DNA of 51,936 bases from Candidatus Gastranaerophilales bacterium (GCA_905234865.1 CAJOJE010000011.1:1-51936), one strand, 5' to 3'. Shown: positions 36,259 through 44,932, numbered from the stretch's first letter. The notes: generated from the letters alone by a model not told the origin. Made by a program: numbers and translations.

Positions 36259-37665
36259 ATGACTCAGCAGACTGAAACTGAGGCGCAAATTGCGCTGTCT
36301 AAAATTAAGAATGAAAAACAGGATAAGAAAAAATTAAGAATAAAAAAAGTTCTTATATTTAGTGCAATTTTACTTTTAACACTCGGCTCAGGTTCAATAG
36401 GCGCCGTAAAAACAACAAACTTTATAAGCCTTGGCGATTTAAGTGCCGTAAATACCGGCGATACCGCTTTTATGATAATTTCAACAATTCTTGTCATGCT
36501 TATGACCCCTGCTCTTGCCCTTTTTTACGGAGGCATGGTAAGAAAGAAGAACGTACTCGGAACAATAATGCAAAGTTTTACCGCACTTGGCATTGTATCC
36601 GTTATTTGGTTTTTATACGGATATTCTCTTGCTTTTGGAAACGATATTTATAATCTAATCGGTAACTTTGATTTTGTTATGATGAAAAATGTCGGCTTAG
36701 CCCCGAATGAAGGGTCAAGCATACCTCATCAATTGTTTTTCATATTTCAAATGATGTTTGCATGCCTTACGCCTGCTCTTATAACGGGAGCTTTTGCAGA
36801 AAGATTCAAGTTTAAAAGTTATTTATTGTTTCTTGTTTTATGGGTAACTTTTATTTATTGTCCTCTTGCCCATTGGGTTTGGGGCGGCGGTTGGATAAGC
36901 AAAATCGGAGGAATTGATTTTGCGGGCGGTCTTGTCGTCCATATAGCTTCAGGCGCTGCGGCTCTTGCATGCTGCATTATGCTTGGCGCAAGAAAGGGAT
37001 ATAAAAAAGAAACAATGCCCCCTCATAACTTAACTTTAACTTTTATAGGATTAATGTTTCTTTGGGTCGGCTGGTTCGGGTTTAACGCAGGAAGCGCACT
37101 TTGTGCGGGAACTTTATCCGTAACCGCATTTATAAACACTCAACTTGGAGCAGCGTCGGGGCTTTTGGCTTGGATTGGGGTTGAATACCTTCATAGAGGA
37201 AAACCTACGGTACTGGGCGCAATGTCCGGAACTTTGGCGGGGCTTGTCGGAATTACGCCCGCATGCGGTTTTGTAACCCCTGTTTCATCAATTGTCATAG
37301 GAATTATAACGGGAATGATTTGTTATATTTTAACAACCTTTAAAGGAGTTTTTAAATACGACGATTCACTTGATGTTATAGGTATCCATGGAACGGGAGG
37401 CATTGCAGGTTCTATTTTAACGGGTATTTTTGCAACCGTTTTAATAAACCCCGAAGGCGCAGACGGTCTTTTATACGGAAGCCTGAAATTATTTAACGCT
37501 CAAATAATTTCAACGCTTGCAAGCATTGCGTTTGCATTTTTCGGAACGCTTTTAATTCTCTGTATAACGGATAAAATTTCAGGATTAAGAGTATCGGAAT
37601 TTGAAGAAATGCAAGGTCTTGATATCTCGCAGCATGGCGAAAACGCATACAGATTACAAATATAA
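36259..37665 (+). CDS. amt: Ammonium transporter
   Basis: 468 residues, about 11 membrane helices after a ~35-residue charged cytoplasmic N-terminus and an extra hydrophobic segment that may be a signal or helix. Amt family features: GDTAFMIISTILVMLMTPALALFYGGMVR, the conserved twin histidines in CPLAHWVWGGGW and DVIGIHGTGGIAG, and the W-G-F-N-A-G-S motif. It conducts ammonium or ammonia across the inner membrane and is normally blocked by PII. AAAGGAG precedes the ATG. The PII gene follows after 32 bases, the usual amtB-glnK pairing. Confidence 0.95.
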   Translation: MTQQTETEAQIALSKIKNEKQDKKKLRIKKVLIFSAILLLTLGSGSIGAVKTTNFISLGDLSAVNTGDTAFMIISTILVMLMTPALALFYGGMVRKKNVLGTIMQSFTALGIVSVIWFLYGYSLAFGNDIYNLIGNFDFVMMKNVGLAPNEGSSIPHQLFFIFQMMFACLTPALITGAFAERFKFKSYLLFLVLWVTFIYCPLAHWVWGGGWISKIGGIDFAGGLVVHIASGAAALACCIMLGARKGYKKETMPPHNLTLTFIGLMFLWVGWFGFNAGSALCAGTLSVTAFINTQLGAASGLLAWIGVEYLHRGKPTVLGAMSGTLAGLVGITPACGFVTPVSSIVIGIITGMICYILTTFKGVFKYDDSLDVIGIHGTGGIAGSILTGIFATVLINPEGADGLLYGSLKLFNAQIISTLASIAFAFFGTLLILCITDKISGLRVSEFEEMQGLDISQHGENAYRLQI

Positions 37666-37697
37666 ACTTCTATTAAACGGTAAAAAGGAAAAACACC

Positions 37698-38045
37698 ATG
37701 AAAAAGATTGAAGCAATTATTAAACCTTATAAAATCGAGGACATAAAAAACGCTCTTGTCGAAATCGGTATTTTAGGCATGACGGTAACTTACGTCGAGG
37801 GATTCGGCTCACAGGGCGGACATAAAGAAAATTACAGAGCGGCAGAAATTGCCGTCAGTTTTATTCCCAAAATCAAAATTGAAGTCGTGGTTGATGATTC
37901 TAAAGTTGATATTGTAAATAAAGCAATCATAGACCACGCTAAAACAGACGGTAAAGGCGCCATAGGCGACGGAAAAATATTTGTTTACGACATCGAAAAT
38001 GCAATAAGAATAAGGACGGAAGAAGTTGGCACAAAAGCGTTGTAG
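37698..38045 (+). CDS. glnK: PII nitrogen regulatory protein lacking classical modification sites
   Basis: 115 residues. PII proteins sense ATP/ADP and 2-oxoglutarate and gate Amt and other targets. The fold motifs are clear (MKKIEAIIKPYKIEDIKNAL, GMTV, GDGKIFVYD, IRIRT). In the T-loop, numbered as in the standard family, position 51 is Ile, not the uridylylated Tyr, and position 49 is Ala, not the cyanobacterial phospho-Ser; positions 38 and 40 are Ser and Gly in place of Arg and Lys. The nucleotide B-loop reads TDGKGAIGDGK, three residues longer than TGKIGDGK. A response to metabolites alone, without covalent modification, is likely. The final 20 bases overlap the predicted porin start. Gene name by synteny. 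Confidence 0.92.
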   Translation: MKKIEAIIKPYKIEDIKNALVEIGILGMTVTYVEGFGSQGGHKENYRAAEIAVSFIPKIKIEVVVDDSKVDIVNKAIIDHAKTDGKGAIGDGKIFVYDIENAIRIRTEEVGTKAL

Positions 38046-39285
38046 AATATATTTTAAATTAAAGGTTTTATTCTTATTTTTGTTTATATTTTCAGCTCCC
38101 GCCCTCGGCATAGAAGAAGACGTCATTTTACTTGATGAAAATATTAAGGAAGAAAGCGCAATAAAAGGCTATATCGAAAATTCTCCTTACCTTTTGGGTG
38201 ATTATAAAAATTTCAGAACAAACCTTAAAGAAAAGGGGGTTGATATTCAAAGTTCTTATATAATAAATTCTTTTGTGATGAAAAATAATGAAAAGCACTC
38301 AACTAAGGGTACTTATCAAGGCTTGTACAATATATCCGCCGATTTGGATTTTGAAAAAATGAAATTAATTAAAGGAGGAAAATTCCGCATTTTATACCAA
38401 GCAGGAAATAAGGGTATGAGTTCAATTGATTTTTTAAACACATACTCTGATATGAATTCATTTAACCCGACGAAATCAATTAACCAAATAGGAGAACTTT
38501 ATTACGAACAAAGCGTTATGGATGATTTAATTAACCTAAAAATCGGAAAACAAGACGCCAATACCGATTTTCAAGCGCTTGATACGGGTTTTGAGTTTTT
38601 AAACTTGTCGTTTTCATTTATCGACAATACTCCAATGCCTCTGTTTCCGAGTCAGCAGGCAGGAGCAAGATTAAGATTAAAACTTCCTTTGGAAATTTAT
38701 GTTCAAGACGGTTTTTATGACGGAAATCTTGAAACAGGTGCCAACTCGAAAAGTTTTTTTACGGGTAAAAACAATTATTTTAATATGGCAGAAATTTATA
38801 AACTTACCGATTTTAAAGGAAAACAAGGTAAATACTTGGCAGGAAATTGGATTAAGACAGGAAAATATAATTCTTATAAAGATAAAACCGAACGCAACAA
38901 TTACGGTTTTTACACAGGTTTTGACCAAAAAGTTTTAGACAGATTTGAAGATAAATCGGGCGGTTTGAATATTTTCGGGCAATTCGGGTATGCAAGAAAC
39001 GACATTAACGATGTTCCTTATTATTACGGAATTGGAGCCGTTTTTAAAGGCATAACCGAAAAAAGAAAAGAAGATTCAATCGGAATAGGTTTCAGCTTGC
39101 ATCAATTTAACAGGCAGCTTCATAAAATCGAACATAAAACAGCCGAAAAAGTTATCGAGTTGTTTTATAAAATTAAAATTACGGAATTTTTATACATTCA
39201 ACCCGATATACAATACATTATAAGACCTTCGGGAAATGAAAAAAATGCCTTTGCAATAGGACTTAGAACATGTATTACTTTTTAA
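38026..39285 (+). CDS. OprB-family carbohydrate-selective porin-like outer-membrane protein
   Basis: 419 residues from TTG 38026, which overlaps the PII gene by 20 bases and has GGAAG just upstream; no ATG or GTG start is available near the signal peptide. The signal peptide is FKLKVLFLFLFIFSAPALG. The mature part has the OprB pattern: SPYLLGDYKNFRTNLKEKGV, alternating beta strands such as GGKFRILYQAGN and INLKIGKQDANTDF, and a C-terminal strand ending in Phe, as in outer-membrane barrels. Co-location with amt and PII suggests it may import nitrogen-containing solutes, but specificity is unknown. It lacks the SLH domain found in many cyanobacterial porins. Confidence 0.7.
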   Translation: MAQKRCRIYFKLKVLFLFLFIFSAPALGIEEDVILLDENIKEESAIKGYIENSPYLLGDYKNFRTNLKEKGVDIQSSYIINSFVMKNNEKHSTKGTYQGLYNISADLDFEKMKLIKGGKFRILYQAGNKGMSSIDFLNTYSDMNSFNPTKSINQIGELYYEQSVMDDLINLKIGKQDANTDFQALDTGFEFLNLSFSFIDNTPMPLFPSQQAGARLRLKLPLEIYVQDGFYDGNLETGANSKSFFTGKNNYFNMAEIYKLTDFKGKQGKYLAGNWIKTGKYNSYKDKTERNNYGFYTGFDQKVLDRFEDKSGGLNIFGQFGYARNDINDVPYYYGIGAVFKGITEKRKEDSIGIGFSLHQFNRQLHKIEHKTAEKVIELFYKIKITEFLYIQPDIQYIIRPSGNEKNAFAIGLRTCITF

Positions 39286-39304
39286 TTATTAAAAACAAAA
39301 GAAA

Positions 39305-39325
39305 GCTCAAGGATTATCCTTGAGC
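39305..39325 (-). terminator. Terminator of the HExxH gene
   Basis: GCTCAAGGA (39305-39313) and TCCTTGAGC (39317-39325) with a 3-base loop. On the minus strand a T-rich tract (TTTCTTTTGTTTTT) follows. It may also stop plus-strand transcripts from the porin gene. Confidence 0.75.
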
Positions 39326-39352
39326 ACTATTATGAGATAGATATTAATTATT

Positions 39353-40774
39353 TTAAGCTAAATCATCTGCGGTTGCAGCTGCCATTAAAATGTCATGACC
39401 TGCCTTGGGACGATTTTTCATAACATCCGCAAAATATTTATCTTGCGCATCAAACGCCTTCTTTTCAAGGATGTTTGATTTATACAATTTCATTAGCGCT
39501 TCTTTGACAAGTTTTCTATCGGCAGGGGTCATATTTGTAAAATCAATACCCTTAATAGTATCTCTATATTCTTGTATTCTATCGAGCGGAGGATTGATTT
39601 TTTCCTGCAATCCCTGCGCATATTCACTTGCTGCCTTTGCTTCTTCTGTTCCTTGTTTAATCACGCCTTGGTCTTTTATTTGTTGTTCGTAAAATCTTTG
39701 ATTAAATACGCTCCTGTCACCTGTTGCCATATTATCATAAGTATATTTTGACATTCCCGTAACATTGCATTTTTCTATTGTTGTTCTTGGCGCAGCTTGG
39801 GAATAATATTTTATCAATTCATCTTTTAGACCGTTTACTCCATAATTTTCAGTCCTTGCGATATCAATGAATTGTCTTGCATGTTCAAGTTCATGTCTTA
39901 AAACAAGCTCGGGGTGCATACCGTTTTTTTCGACAAAACTTCTTGCTTCGCCCGTTAAGATATTTTCATTAATAAGTATTTTTCCTTCCGCAGGTTCATA
40001 AGCTCCTCCTATTATCCTTGAATCAATTTCACAGAGCATATTTTTAAATTCTAATTTGGGTTTAACGGCAAGTCCCATTTCGTTTCCAATCATTTCATAA
40101 TTAATAATCGCATTTGCCTTTTCAAGCGCAAGCTCGGCTTCTGCAAAGTTTTTGGAATTTTTCAAATTTGTAATTAATTCTCTGTTTATTCCAACCGTTC
40201 CTCTGCCGTATTTTGCAAATCTTGAAACCTGATTTATTGCTTTTGGCGCAAAAGGCAAAGATAAAGCTAAATCTACGCCGTCGCCGCCTATATTTTTTAA
40301 ATCTTTTCTGACTTCATTGTATTTTCCGTCATTATTGTCTTTTACCGTTTGAATAACATCGCCTGCGGTTTTACCGAGGGCAAAACCCGCAAAGCCGACA
40401 GCTAAAATACTTGCGGCAGTAGCCGAAGCAATTCCCGCAACGGGAGCCGCCAAAATACAGGCAGACGTTGCACCTATTGCAAGGGCGGTTTTTACGGGGT
40501 GATGAACAATTGAGGTTACGGTATTTTTGATTTTACCCAAAAAACCTTCTCCTACAAGTTTTGCCCCTTCTTTAAGCCCTACTTTTTCTCCGTTGTCGGA
40601 ATTTTTCTTTGAATTAATTACAAATTCATCTTCTTTGGGTTCATTTTTTAATTCACTTTTGAACTCGGTTTTTGGAATTTCAGCACCTTTTGCTTTTTCC
40701 TTTTTGTCCGCACTTTGGACATTTAATTCCAACACAAAATCCTGCCCCTGCAGTTTCACAGCGTTTAAACTCAT
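39353..40774 (-). CDS. Putative zinc-metalloprotease-like protein with HELEH motif
   Basis: About 473 residues from ATG 40774; a GTG at 40780 is also possible (AGAAGG 6 bases before it). I do not recognise the family. The N-terminal ~100 residues are charged and disordered (many K/E). Residues ~105-150 are strongly hydrophobic and Ala/Gly-rich, with two possible membrane segments (ALAIGATSACILAAPVAGI and ASILAVGFAGFALG). A HELEH motif at about 294-298 (LRHELEHARQFID) fits the HExxH zinc site. It is preceded by a beta-like segment with GKILINENILTGEA, a pattern seen in small zinc proteases. There is no N-terminal signal peptide. It could be an effector or toxin, but this is inference from architecture only. 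Confidence 0.55.
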   Translation of the reverse strand: MSLNAVKLQGQDFVLELNVQSADKKEKAKGAEIPKTEFKSELKNEPKEDEFVINSKKNSDNGEKVGLKEGAKLVGEGFLGKIKNTVTSIVHHPVKTALAIGATSACILAAPVAGIASATAASILAVGFAGFALGKTAGDVIQTVKDNNDGKYNEVRKDLKNIGGDGVDLALSLPFAPKAINQVSRFAKYGRGTVGINRELITNLKNSKNFAEAELALEKANAIINYEMIGNEMGLAVKPKLEFKNMLCEIDSRIIGGAYEPAEGKILINENILTGEARSFVEKNGMHPELVLRHELEHARQFIDIARTENYGVNGLKDELIKYYSQAAPRTTIEKCNVTGMSKYTYDNMATGDRSVFNQRFYEQQIKDQGVIKQGTEEAKAASEYAQGLQEKINPPLDRIQEYRDTIKGIDFTNMTPADRKLVKEALMKLYKSNILEKKAFDAQDKYFADVMKNRPKAGHDILMAAATADDLA

Positions 40775-40915
40775 TAGCACACACAACCTTCTATTTTTTT
40801 AACCTATACTTTTATAAGTTTTTTTGGATAAAAGGATTGATATTTTATTAACTAATGTTACATAATTTTTCCATAAAAATTTATGATAATATAATTTCAA
40901 AAAAAGGAGGATAAA

Positions 40916-41257
40916 ATGCCCTATATTGAAGCAAAATTAACTGTCACTTTAAGCGAAAATCAAAAAGACGACTTACAAAAAAAATTATCAAATTCTACTT
41001 CAACCGTTCTGTCAAAGCCCAAAGCATACATTATGACAAATATTGAAGATAATAAATCGCTTTATATGAATGAAAAAAAATTGGATAAAGGAGCGTACGT
41101 TTCGATAAAAATGCTCGGAAACCCCGCAAAATCATCTTGCGAAACTTTAACGAAAGAAATTTGCAAAACATTATCCGAATACGGAATTGAAGGAACAAAT
41201 ATCTATATAAGCTACCACCCCGCCGAATTATGGGGTTGGAACAATTCAATGTTTTAA
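40916..41257 (+). CDS. MIF-family tautomerase
   Basis: 113 residues. It is similar to macrophage migration inhibitory factor and D-dopachrome tautomerase. The catalytic Pro is residue 2 (MPYIEAKL), exposed after Met removal. The C-terminal NIYISYHPAELWGWNNSMF resembles the MIF tail (WGWNGxTF). It is a cytosolic trimeric enzyme that tautomerises phenylpyruvate-like keto acids in relatives; the true substrate is unknown. A strong AAAAGGAGGA ribosome-binding site is 6 bases from the ATG, and a TATAAT at 40890 lies close upstream, but no good -35 is visible. It is monocistronic and divergent from the HExxH gene. Confidence 0.85.
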   Translation: MPYIEAKLTVTLSENQKDDLQKKLSNSTSTVLSKPKAYIMTNIEDNKSLYMNEKKLDKGAYVSIKMLGNPAKSSCETLTKEICKTLSEYGIEGTNIYISYHPAELWGWNNSMF

Positions 41258-41268
41258 ACCAAAAAAAA

Positions 41269-41318
41269 TTAATAACGGCATTTTTATAACAGTTTTGGCA
41301 TAAATTTGCCGTTATTAA
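41269..41318 (-). terminator. Terminator of the repeat-bearing prepilin gene
   Basis: TTAATAACGGCA (41269-41280) pairs perfectly with TGCCGTTATTAA (41307-41318). On the minus strand it is followed by a T8 tract, so it terminates the prepilin gene ending at 41370. It also follows the MIF gene closely. Confidence 0.7.
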
Positions 41319-41369
41319 AAAAATAGTGGTCAGTTGTATTTTAAGGGATTGATTGTTGGTAAACTTTGT

Positions 41370-42833
41370 TTACGTTGCAGGACAAGTAAAAGTATCTTTT
41401 AAATTGACATTCTTGCAGGTTTGTAAAACTTTGCAATTTGCAAAGTTTTCATCACATTTTCTGTAATATTCAAAATATACTTCTCCGTTTTCTTTGGTTT
41501 TTTGAATATATTTATTGTATCCGTAATCAAAATTATCCTCGGAAGGGTTAAGGTCATTTCCACTGCCGTTTGTTGTTGTTTCATGGTAGACAACAACGCC
41601 GTTTTCTTCGGTTTTAACTCTGTTCCAGTTGTTACCGTATGTTTTTGTGTATTTTCCGTTGCTCATATCGCCTTGGTAGGCTTTATACTCTTGTGACAGG
41701 TAAATTTCATATACCGTACCGCTGTAATCTTCCATACCGTAGGCATTAATCATAATTATATCGCCCGAACTGTTTTTTGTATAATCGGTAGTTTTATACG
41801 TCGTCTGTCTGCTGCCGTCACTATAAAACGTATTTTCCGCAACGAATTTATTGGTTAAATTCCCGTCGTCATCACGACGCCATTCTTCGTTTTTAACTTC
41901 AAGGTCTTTTATTAAGCTGCCGTCATCGTCATACAACGGTACAAAATCTTGCTTTCTTTTAATATCGCCGTTAGAGTTATATTCGGTTTTAATATATTCC
42001 TGCACTACCCCTTGTTCGTCGTATGTTTTGTAAGTAATGATGTTTCCGTTATAATTCGTATTTAAAATTTCATTACCGTATTCATCGTAAACTGAACAGC
42101 GTGCAATAGGATTAGGAAGAGTGTCACCCAAAGAAACCATTTCCATACACCCTTCTTTTGACTGGCATGATTTTTTCTGCCCGATTGGACAAACAGAGCC
42201 GTAATCGCCTCTTTCCAGTTTACATTGCGTGTTGCATAAATTATTTGCTTCGCTTATGAGCTTGCCATACCTTGCGGTTACGGGCATTCCGTAAATATAC
42301 CCCATTAATTTTTCCATATATTGATCGGATCTGTCAACAGGGTTTTTTATTTCATAGCTTTTATTGTTGATATATACAAAACCGTTTTTATCAAAACTTG
42401 TTACCATATAAAAAGCGGTATTATCTTCGGTCGAATCCGCTTTTTCTTTTAATTCGTCAATATCGGTTATTTTATTCAATGAAACGATGGCTCTTTCCAT
42501 ATCGCCGATATACCACCAGACATCGTCGGTTGTTTTAAAGATACAACCTTTTCCTTTGTCGATTTTAAAGTATTCTGCAGTATTTTTGCACTCGTTTTCG
42601 CTGTTATCCGCCCATTTTTTAAATTCGCTTACTGATGTAAACCTGTGTTCTGCAACTAAATTGGAAACAATATGTTCATACTTTGAAATTGCCTTTTTGA
42701 TTTTTATTTTATTGATATTTTCCCTGTATTTTGTACGCATTGCAGGGGTAACTATTACGGCAATTATTCCGATTATTGCAATTGCAATCAGGATTTCCGA
42801 TAAAGAAAATCCGTTTTTTATTTTATGTAACAT
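41370..42833 (-). CDS. Prepilin-type protein with YD-like repeat passenger
   Basis: 487 residues. The N-terminus is a classical prepilin signal: a short basic leader, cleavage Gly8/Phe9 (NGFSLSEIL, with Glu at +5) and a hydrophobic helix to about residue 28. A ~190-residue cysteine-containing region follows, then about 180 residues of irregular repeats of the type Y-D-x-x-G-x (YDEYGNEI, YDEQGVVQEY, YNSNGDIKR, YDDDGSLIKD, RDDDGNL, YSDGSRQT), similar to YD/MORN-like repeats that build beta surfaces in secreted bacterial proteins. A cysteine-rich tail ends the protein. It is unrelated in its passenger to the prepilins at the left end. Export by a type IV pilus-like system is expected. The role (adhesion or surface display) is inference. 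Confidence 0.7.
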   Translation of the reverse strand: MLHKIKNGFSLSEILIAIAIIGIIAVIVTPAMRTKYRENINKIKIKKAISKYEHIVSNLVAEHRFTSVSEFKKWADNSENECKNTAEYFKIDKGKGCIFKTTDDVWWYIGDMERAIVSLNKITDIDELKEKADSTEDNTAFYMVTSFDKNGFVYINNKSYEIKNPVDRSDQYMEKLMGYIYGMPVTARYGKLISEANNLCNTQCKLERGDYGSVCPIGQKKSCQSKEGCMEMVSLGDTLPNPIARCSVYDEYGNEILNTNYNGNIITYKTYDEQGVVQEYIKTEYNSNGDIKRKQDFVPLYDDDGSLIKDLEVKNEEWRRDDDGNLTNKFVAENTFYSDGSRQTTYKTTDYTKNSSGDIIMINAYGMEDYSGTVYEIYLSQEYKAYQGDMSNGKYTKTYGNNWNRVKTEENGVVVYHETTTNGSGNDLNPSEDNFDYGYNKYIQKTKENGEVYFEYYRKCDENFANCKVLQTCKNVNLKDTFTCPAT

Positions 42834-43103
42834 TATACTAATCCTTTTAAATGTTTATATTACACTTAATCAAGCGTGAAACATAAACTACTTTAATCTG
42901 CCCTTAATTACCCAAAAAAATCATCTAAAATAATCTGCCCGAATTGCTAAAAACGAATTTAATACATTTTTACCTTGTTTTTTCATTTTTTACCTTAAAA
43001 CATTGGAAATTAGTACCAGATTTATATAACACTATCTTAAAAACATGAACAGTATATCATATATAATACAAATGTGTCTATATAGTTAGTTTTATTTTGC
43101 AAG

Positions 43104-43439
43104 ATGATAAGCAAAAATGTATCAATGGGTTATCAAAAGCTAATTACTAACGGCATTAAACGCCTGCGTTCAAAATATAAACTTACACAAGAGCAATTTG
43201 CCGAAAAAATTTGTATGAGCGTGCAGGGGTACAGAAATATTGAACATAACAGATATCTTCCTACCGCAGAAACAATAGACAAGATATGCAAAGTTTTTGA
43301 AACTTCTCCTGTCGAATTGCTTTTGCCTGACGCTCAAAACAACCTTGATGAAATTAAAGAGTTAATTAATATCAAATTGAACAACTGTAAACTTGAAAAA
43401 TTAATCAAAATCAACAAAATCATTGATATTATTTCATAG
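43104..43439 (+). CDS. XRE-family helix-turn-helix regulator
   Basis: 111 residues. The helix-turn-helix of the Cro/CI type occupies residues ~15-75: IKRLRSKYKLTQEQFAEKICMSVQGYRNIEHNRY, then LPTAETIDKICKVFETSPVELL. The C-terminal ~35 residues are a short Lys/Asn/Ile-rich helix, perhaps for dimerisation. I see no clear Shine-Dalgarno before ATG 43104; ATG 43125 is an alternative. The gene stands alone between the divergent prepilin and convergent creD. Target genes are unknown. The 270-base gap upstream is AT-rich with a TATAAT at 43062 but no matching -35. Confidence 0.8.
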   Translation: MISKNVSMGYQKLITNGIKRLRSKYKLTQEQFAEKICMSVQGYRNIEHNRYLPTAETIDKICKVFETSPVELLLPDAQNNLDEIKELINIKLNNCKLEKLIKINKIIDIIS

Positions 43440-43460
43440 CTTTTTATTTCCAAGGATAAT

Positions 43461-43481
43461 GGGGGGATTTCCCGCTTTTTT
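43461..43481 (+). terminator. Possible terminator of the XRE gene
   Basis: A GGG...CCC stem (43461-43473) with a short loop, followed closely by GC and T6. The stem is short and G-rich; moderate evidence only. Confidence 0.35.
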
Positions 43482-43548
43482 AAAAATATTTATTTGTAAA
43501 ATTCATAAGATATCCTTTTTTAAACTATTTCTCTACCGTTTTTTTAAA

Positions 43549-43603
43549 TTTAACCCGGCATCGGCTAAAATATGTTTTAAGAAATAACCGACGCCGAGTT
43601 AAA
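43549..43603 (-). terminator. Terminator of creD
   Basis: Two 18-base arms (43549-43566 and 43586-43603). They pair throughout in the minus-strand RNA when three G-U pairs are counted; on the plus strand those three positions would be mismatches. This places the functional transcript on the minus strand, 17 bases past the creD stop. Confidence 0.7.
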
Positions 43604-43619
43604 AATTGTGAAAAACTTT

Positions 43620-44876
43620 TTACTTTTCTTCCGAATTTTCATCACCGTACCAATTTACGTCTTTTGTAAAGTACATAATAACGGCTATAATTGCAAATAT
43701 TCCTAAACTTCCCGCAAATAACGCTATATCTTGAAGCATTAAAAGAATGTAGAAAAAAGCGTATAATAAACCGATTAAAGTCGTAATGCCTATCGAAAAA
43801 CCGATACTTTGCTTTTTGGTGATAACAAAATAAGTATAAAAATATACAAGTCCCGCCGCCATAAGAGCAGAAAGTAAATATGCAAAAGCAAACGGCATTA
43901 GTTCTGACATTGAAACCAAAAGCAGGTAAAATATAAGTATTGCGGCACCTAAAAGGCAATATTGGATTGGGTGAATTTTTTTTCTTTCTTTAGACGTAAT
44001 TTCAAAAATGAAATATCCCGTAAAAGTTAAAGACAGAAGTAAAAACGCATATTTTAAAGACCTTTCCGCCATAGAATAATTATCAACCGGAATAAGCAAC
44101 GATACACTTACCGCAGGAGGCTTTTGAGTATACTCTGAGAGCGCAATTTTCGGAACATTCCAAGTTGCGCTGAAATCTTTGTTTGTAACTTCTCGTTCTG
44201 TCGGCAAAAAATCGCCATTAAACTCCGGGTTTTCCCAGTTTCCTTTTATTGTAATTTTATTGGTATTTCCCGTTAAAAAGGCTGTTATTTCTTTTAAGCC
44301 TTTTACTTTGTATGTAATTTCAAAGGGTATGTTTTTTGCATTTGTTTTAAGTTGAGTAGAATAAGCAATACTTTGAGTTTTCTTTTCTTCACCGTTATTA
44401 AGTTTAAAAACAGGCTCCGTTACAAACCCTTTTGAATCGCTTACGCCCGTTTCAAGATAAACCTGCTTATTGCTTAAATCGCCGTATTTGTTTTCAAAAT
44501 CACCCTTTTGAATAACCTCTGCCGTATAAACGGGAACTTTGAATATACCTTTTTTACGAATTTCGGTATTAATATTTATGATTGCTTCGTAATTATTCAG
44601 CTCAAAATTATTATAGACATCTTCTTTTTTATTGTTTACGGTTTTAAAATACATTACGGGATTATCTATCGTTTGGCTGCTTGCCCAAGATTGGCTGACT
44701 TTTGTTATTGCTTCTTCTTTGTATGTTATTCTGTCGGTAATTATTCCGTTCATAAACATGATAGGAATAAGAAGTAACAACGACATTGCTAAAATTGTTA
44801 AAAACTTCTTTGTTTTTGAATTGCCTTTTTTTGATTTTTGTGCAGGCGCAAATGCTTGTTCAAATTGTTCGCTCAT
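43620..44876 (-). CDS. creD: CreD-family inner-membrane protein
   Basis: 418 residues from ATG 44876 (AAGGAACGG upstream); a longer frame to 44936 lacks a ribosome-binding site. A charged cytoplasmic N-terminus precedes a first transmembrane helix (ILAMSLLLLIPIMFMNG), followed by the CreD hallmark TDRITYKEEAITKVSQSW, a large periplasmic domain to about residue 275, and then a cluster of about five to six helices. In enterobacteria CreD is a Cre-regulon protein tied to cell-envelope stress; its biochemical role is unclear. Here it follows a WYL regulator by 56 bases, in the same direction, so that regulator probably replaces CreBC control. It is terminated by the long hairpin at 43549. Confidence 0.8.
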   Translation of the reverse strand: MSEQFEQAFAPAQKSKKGNSKTKKFLTILAMSLLLLIPIMFMNGIITDRITYKEEAITKVSQSWASSQTIDNPVMYFKTVNNKKEDVYNNFELNNYEAIININTEIRKKGIFKVPVYTAEVIQKGDFENKYGDLSNKQVYLETGVSDSKGFVTEPVFKLNNGEEKKTQSIAYSTQLKTNAKNIPFEITYKVKGLKEITAFLTGNTNKITIKGNWENPEFNGDFLPTEREVTNKDFSATWNVPKIALSEYTQKPPAVSVSLLIPVDNYSMAERSLKYAFLLLSLTFTGYFIFEITSKERKKIHPIQYCLLGAAILIFYLLLVSMSELMPFAFAYLLSALMAAGLVYFYTYFVITKKQSIGFSIGITTLIGLLYAFFYILLMLQDIALFAGSLGIFAIIAVIMYFTKDVNWYGDENSEEK

Positions 44877-44932
44877 TTTTCCGTTCCTTATATTACACAA
44901 ACGATAATACCATGCATGTAGGACAGATACGG

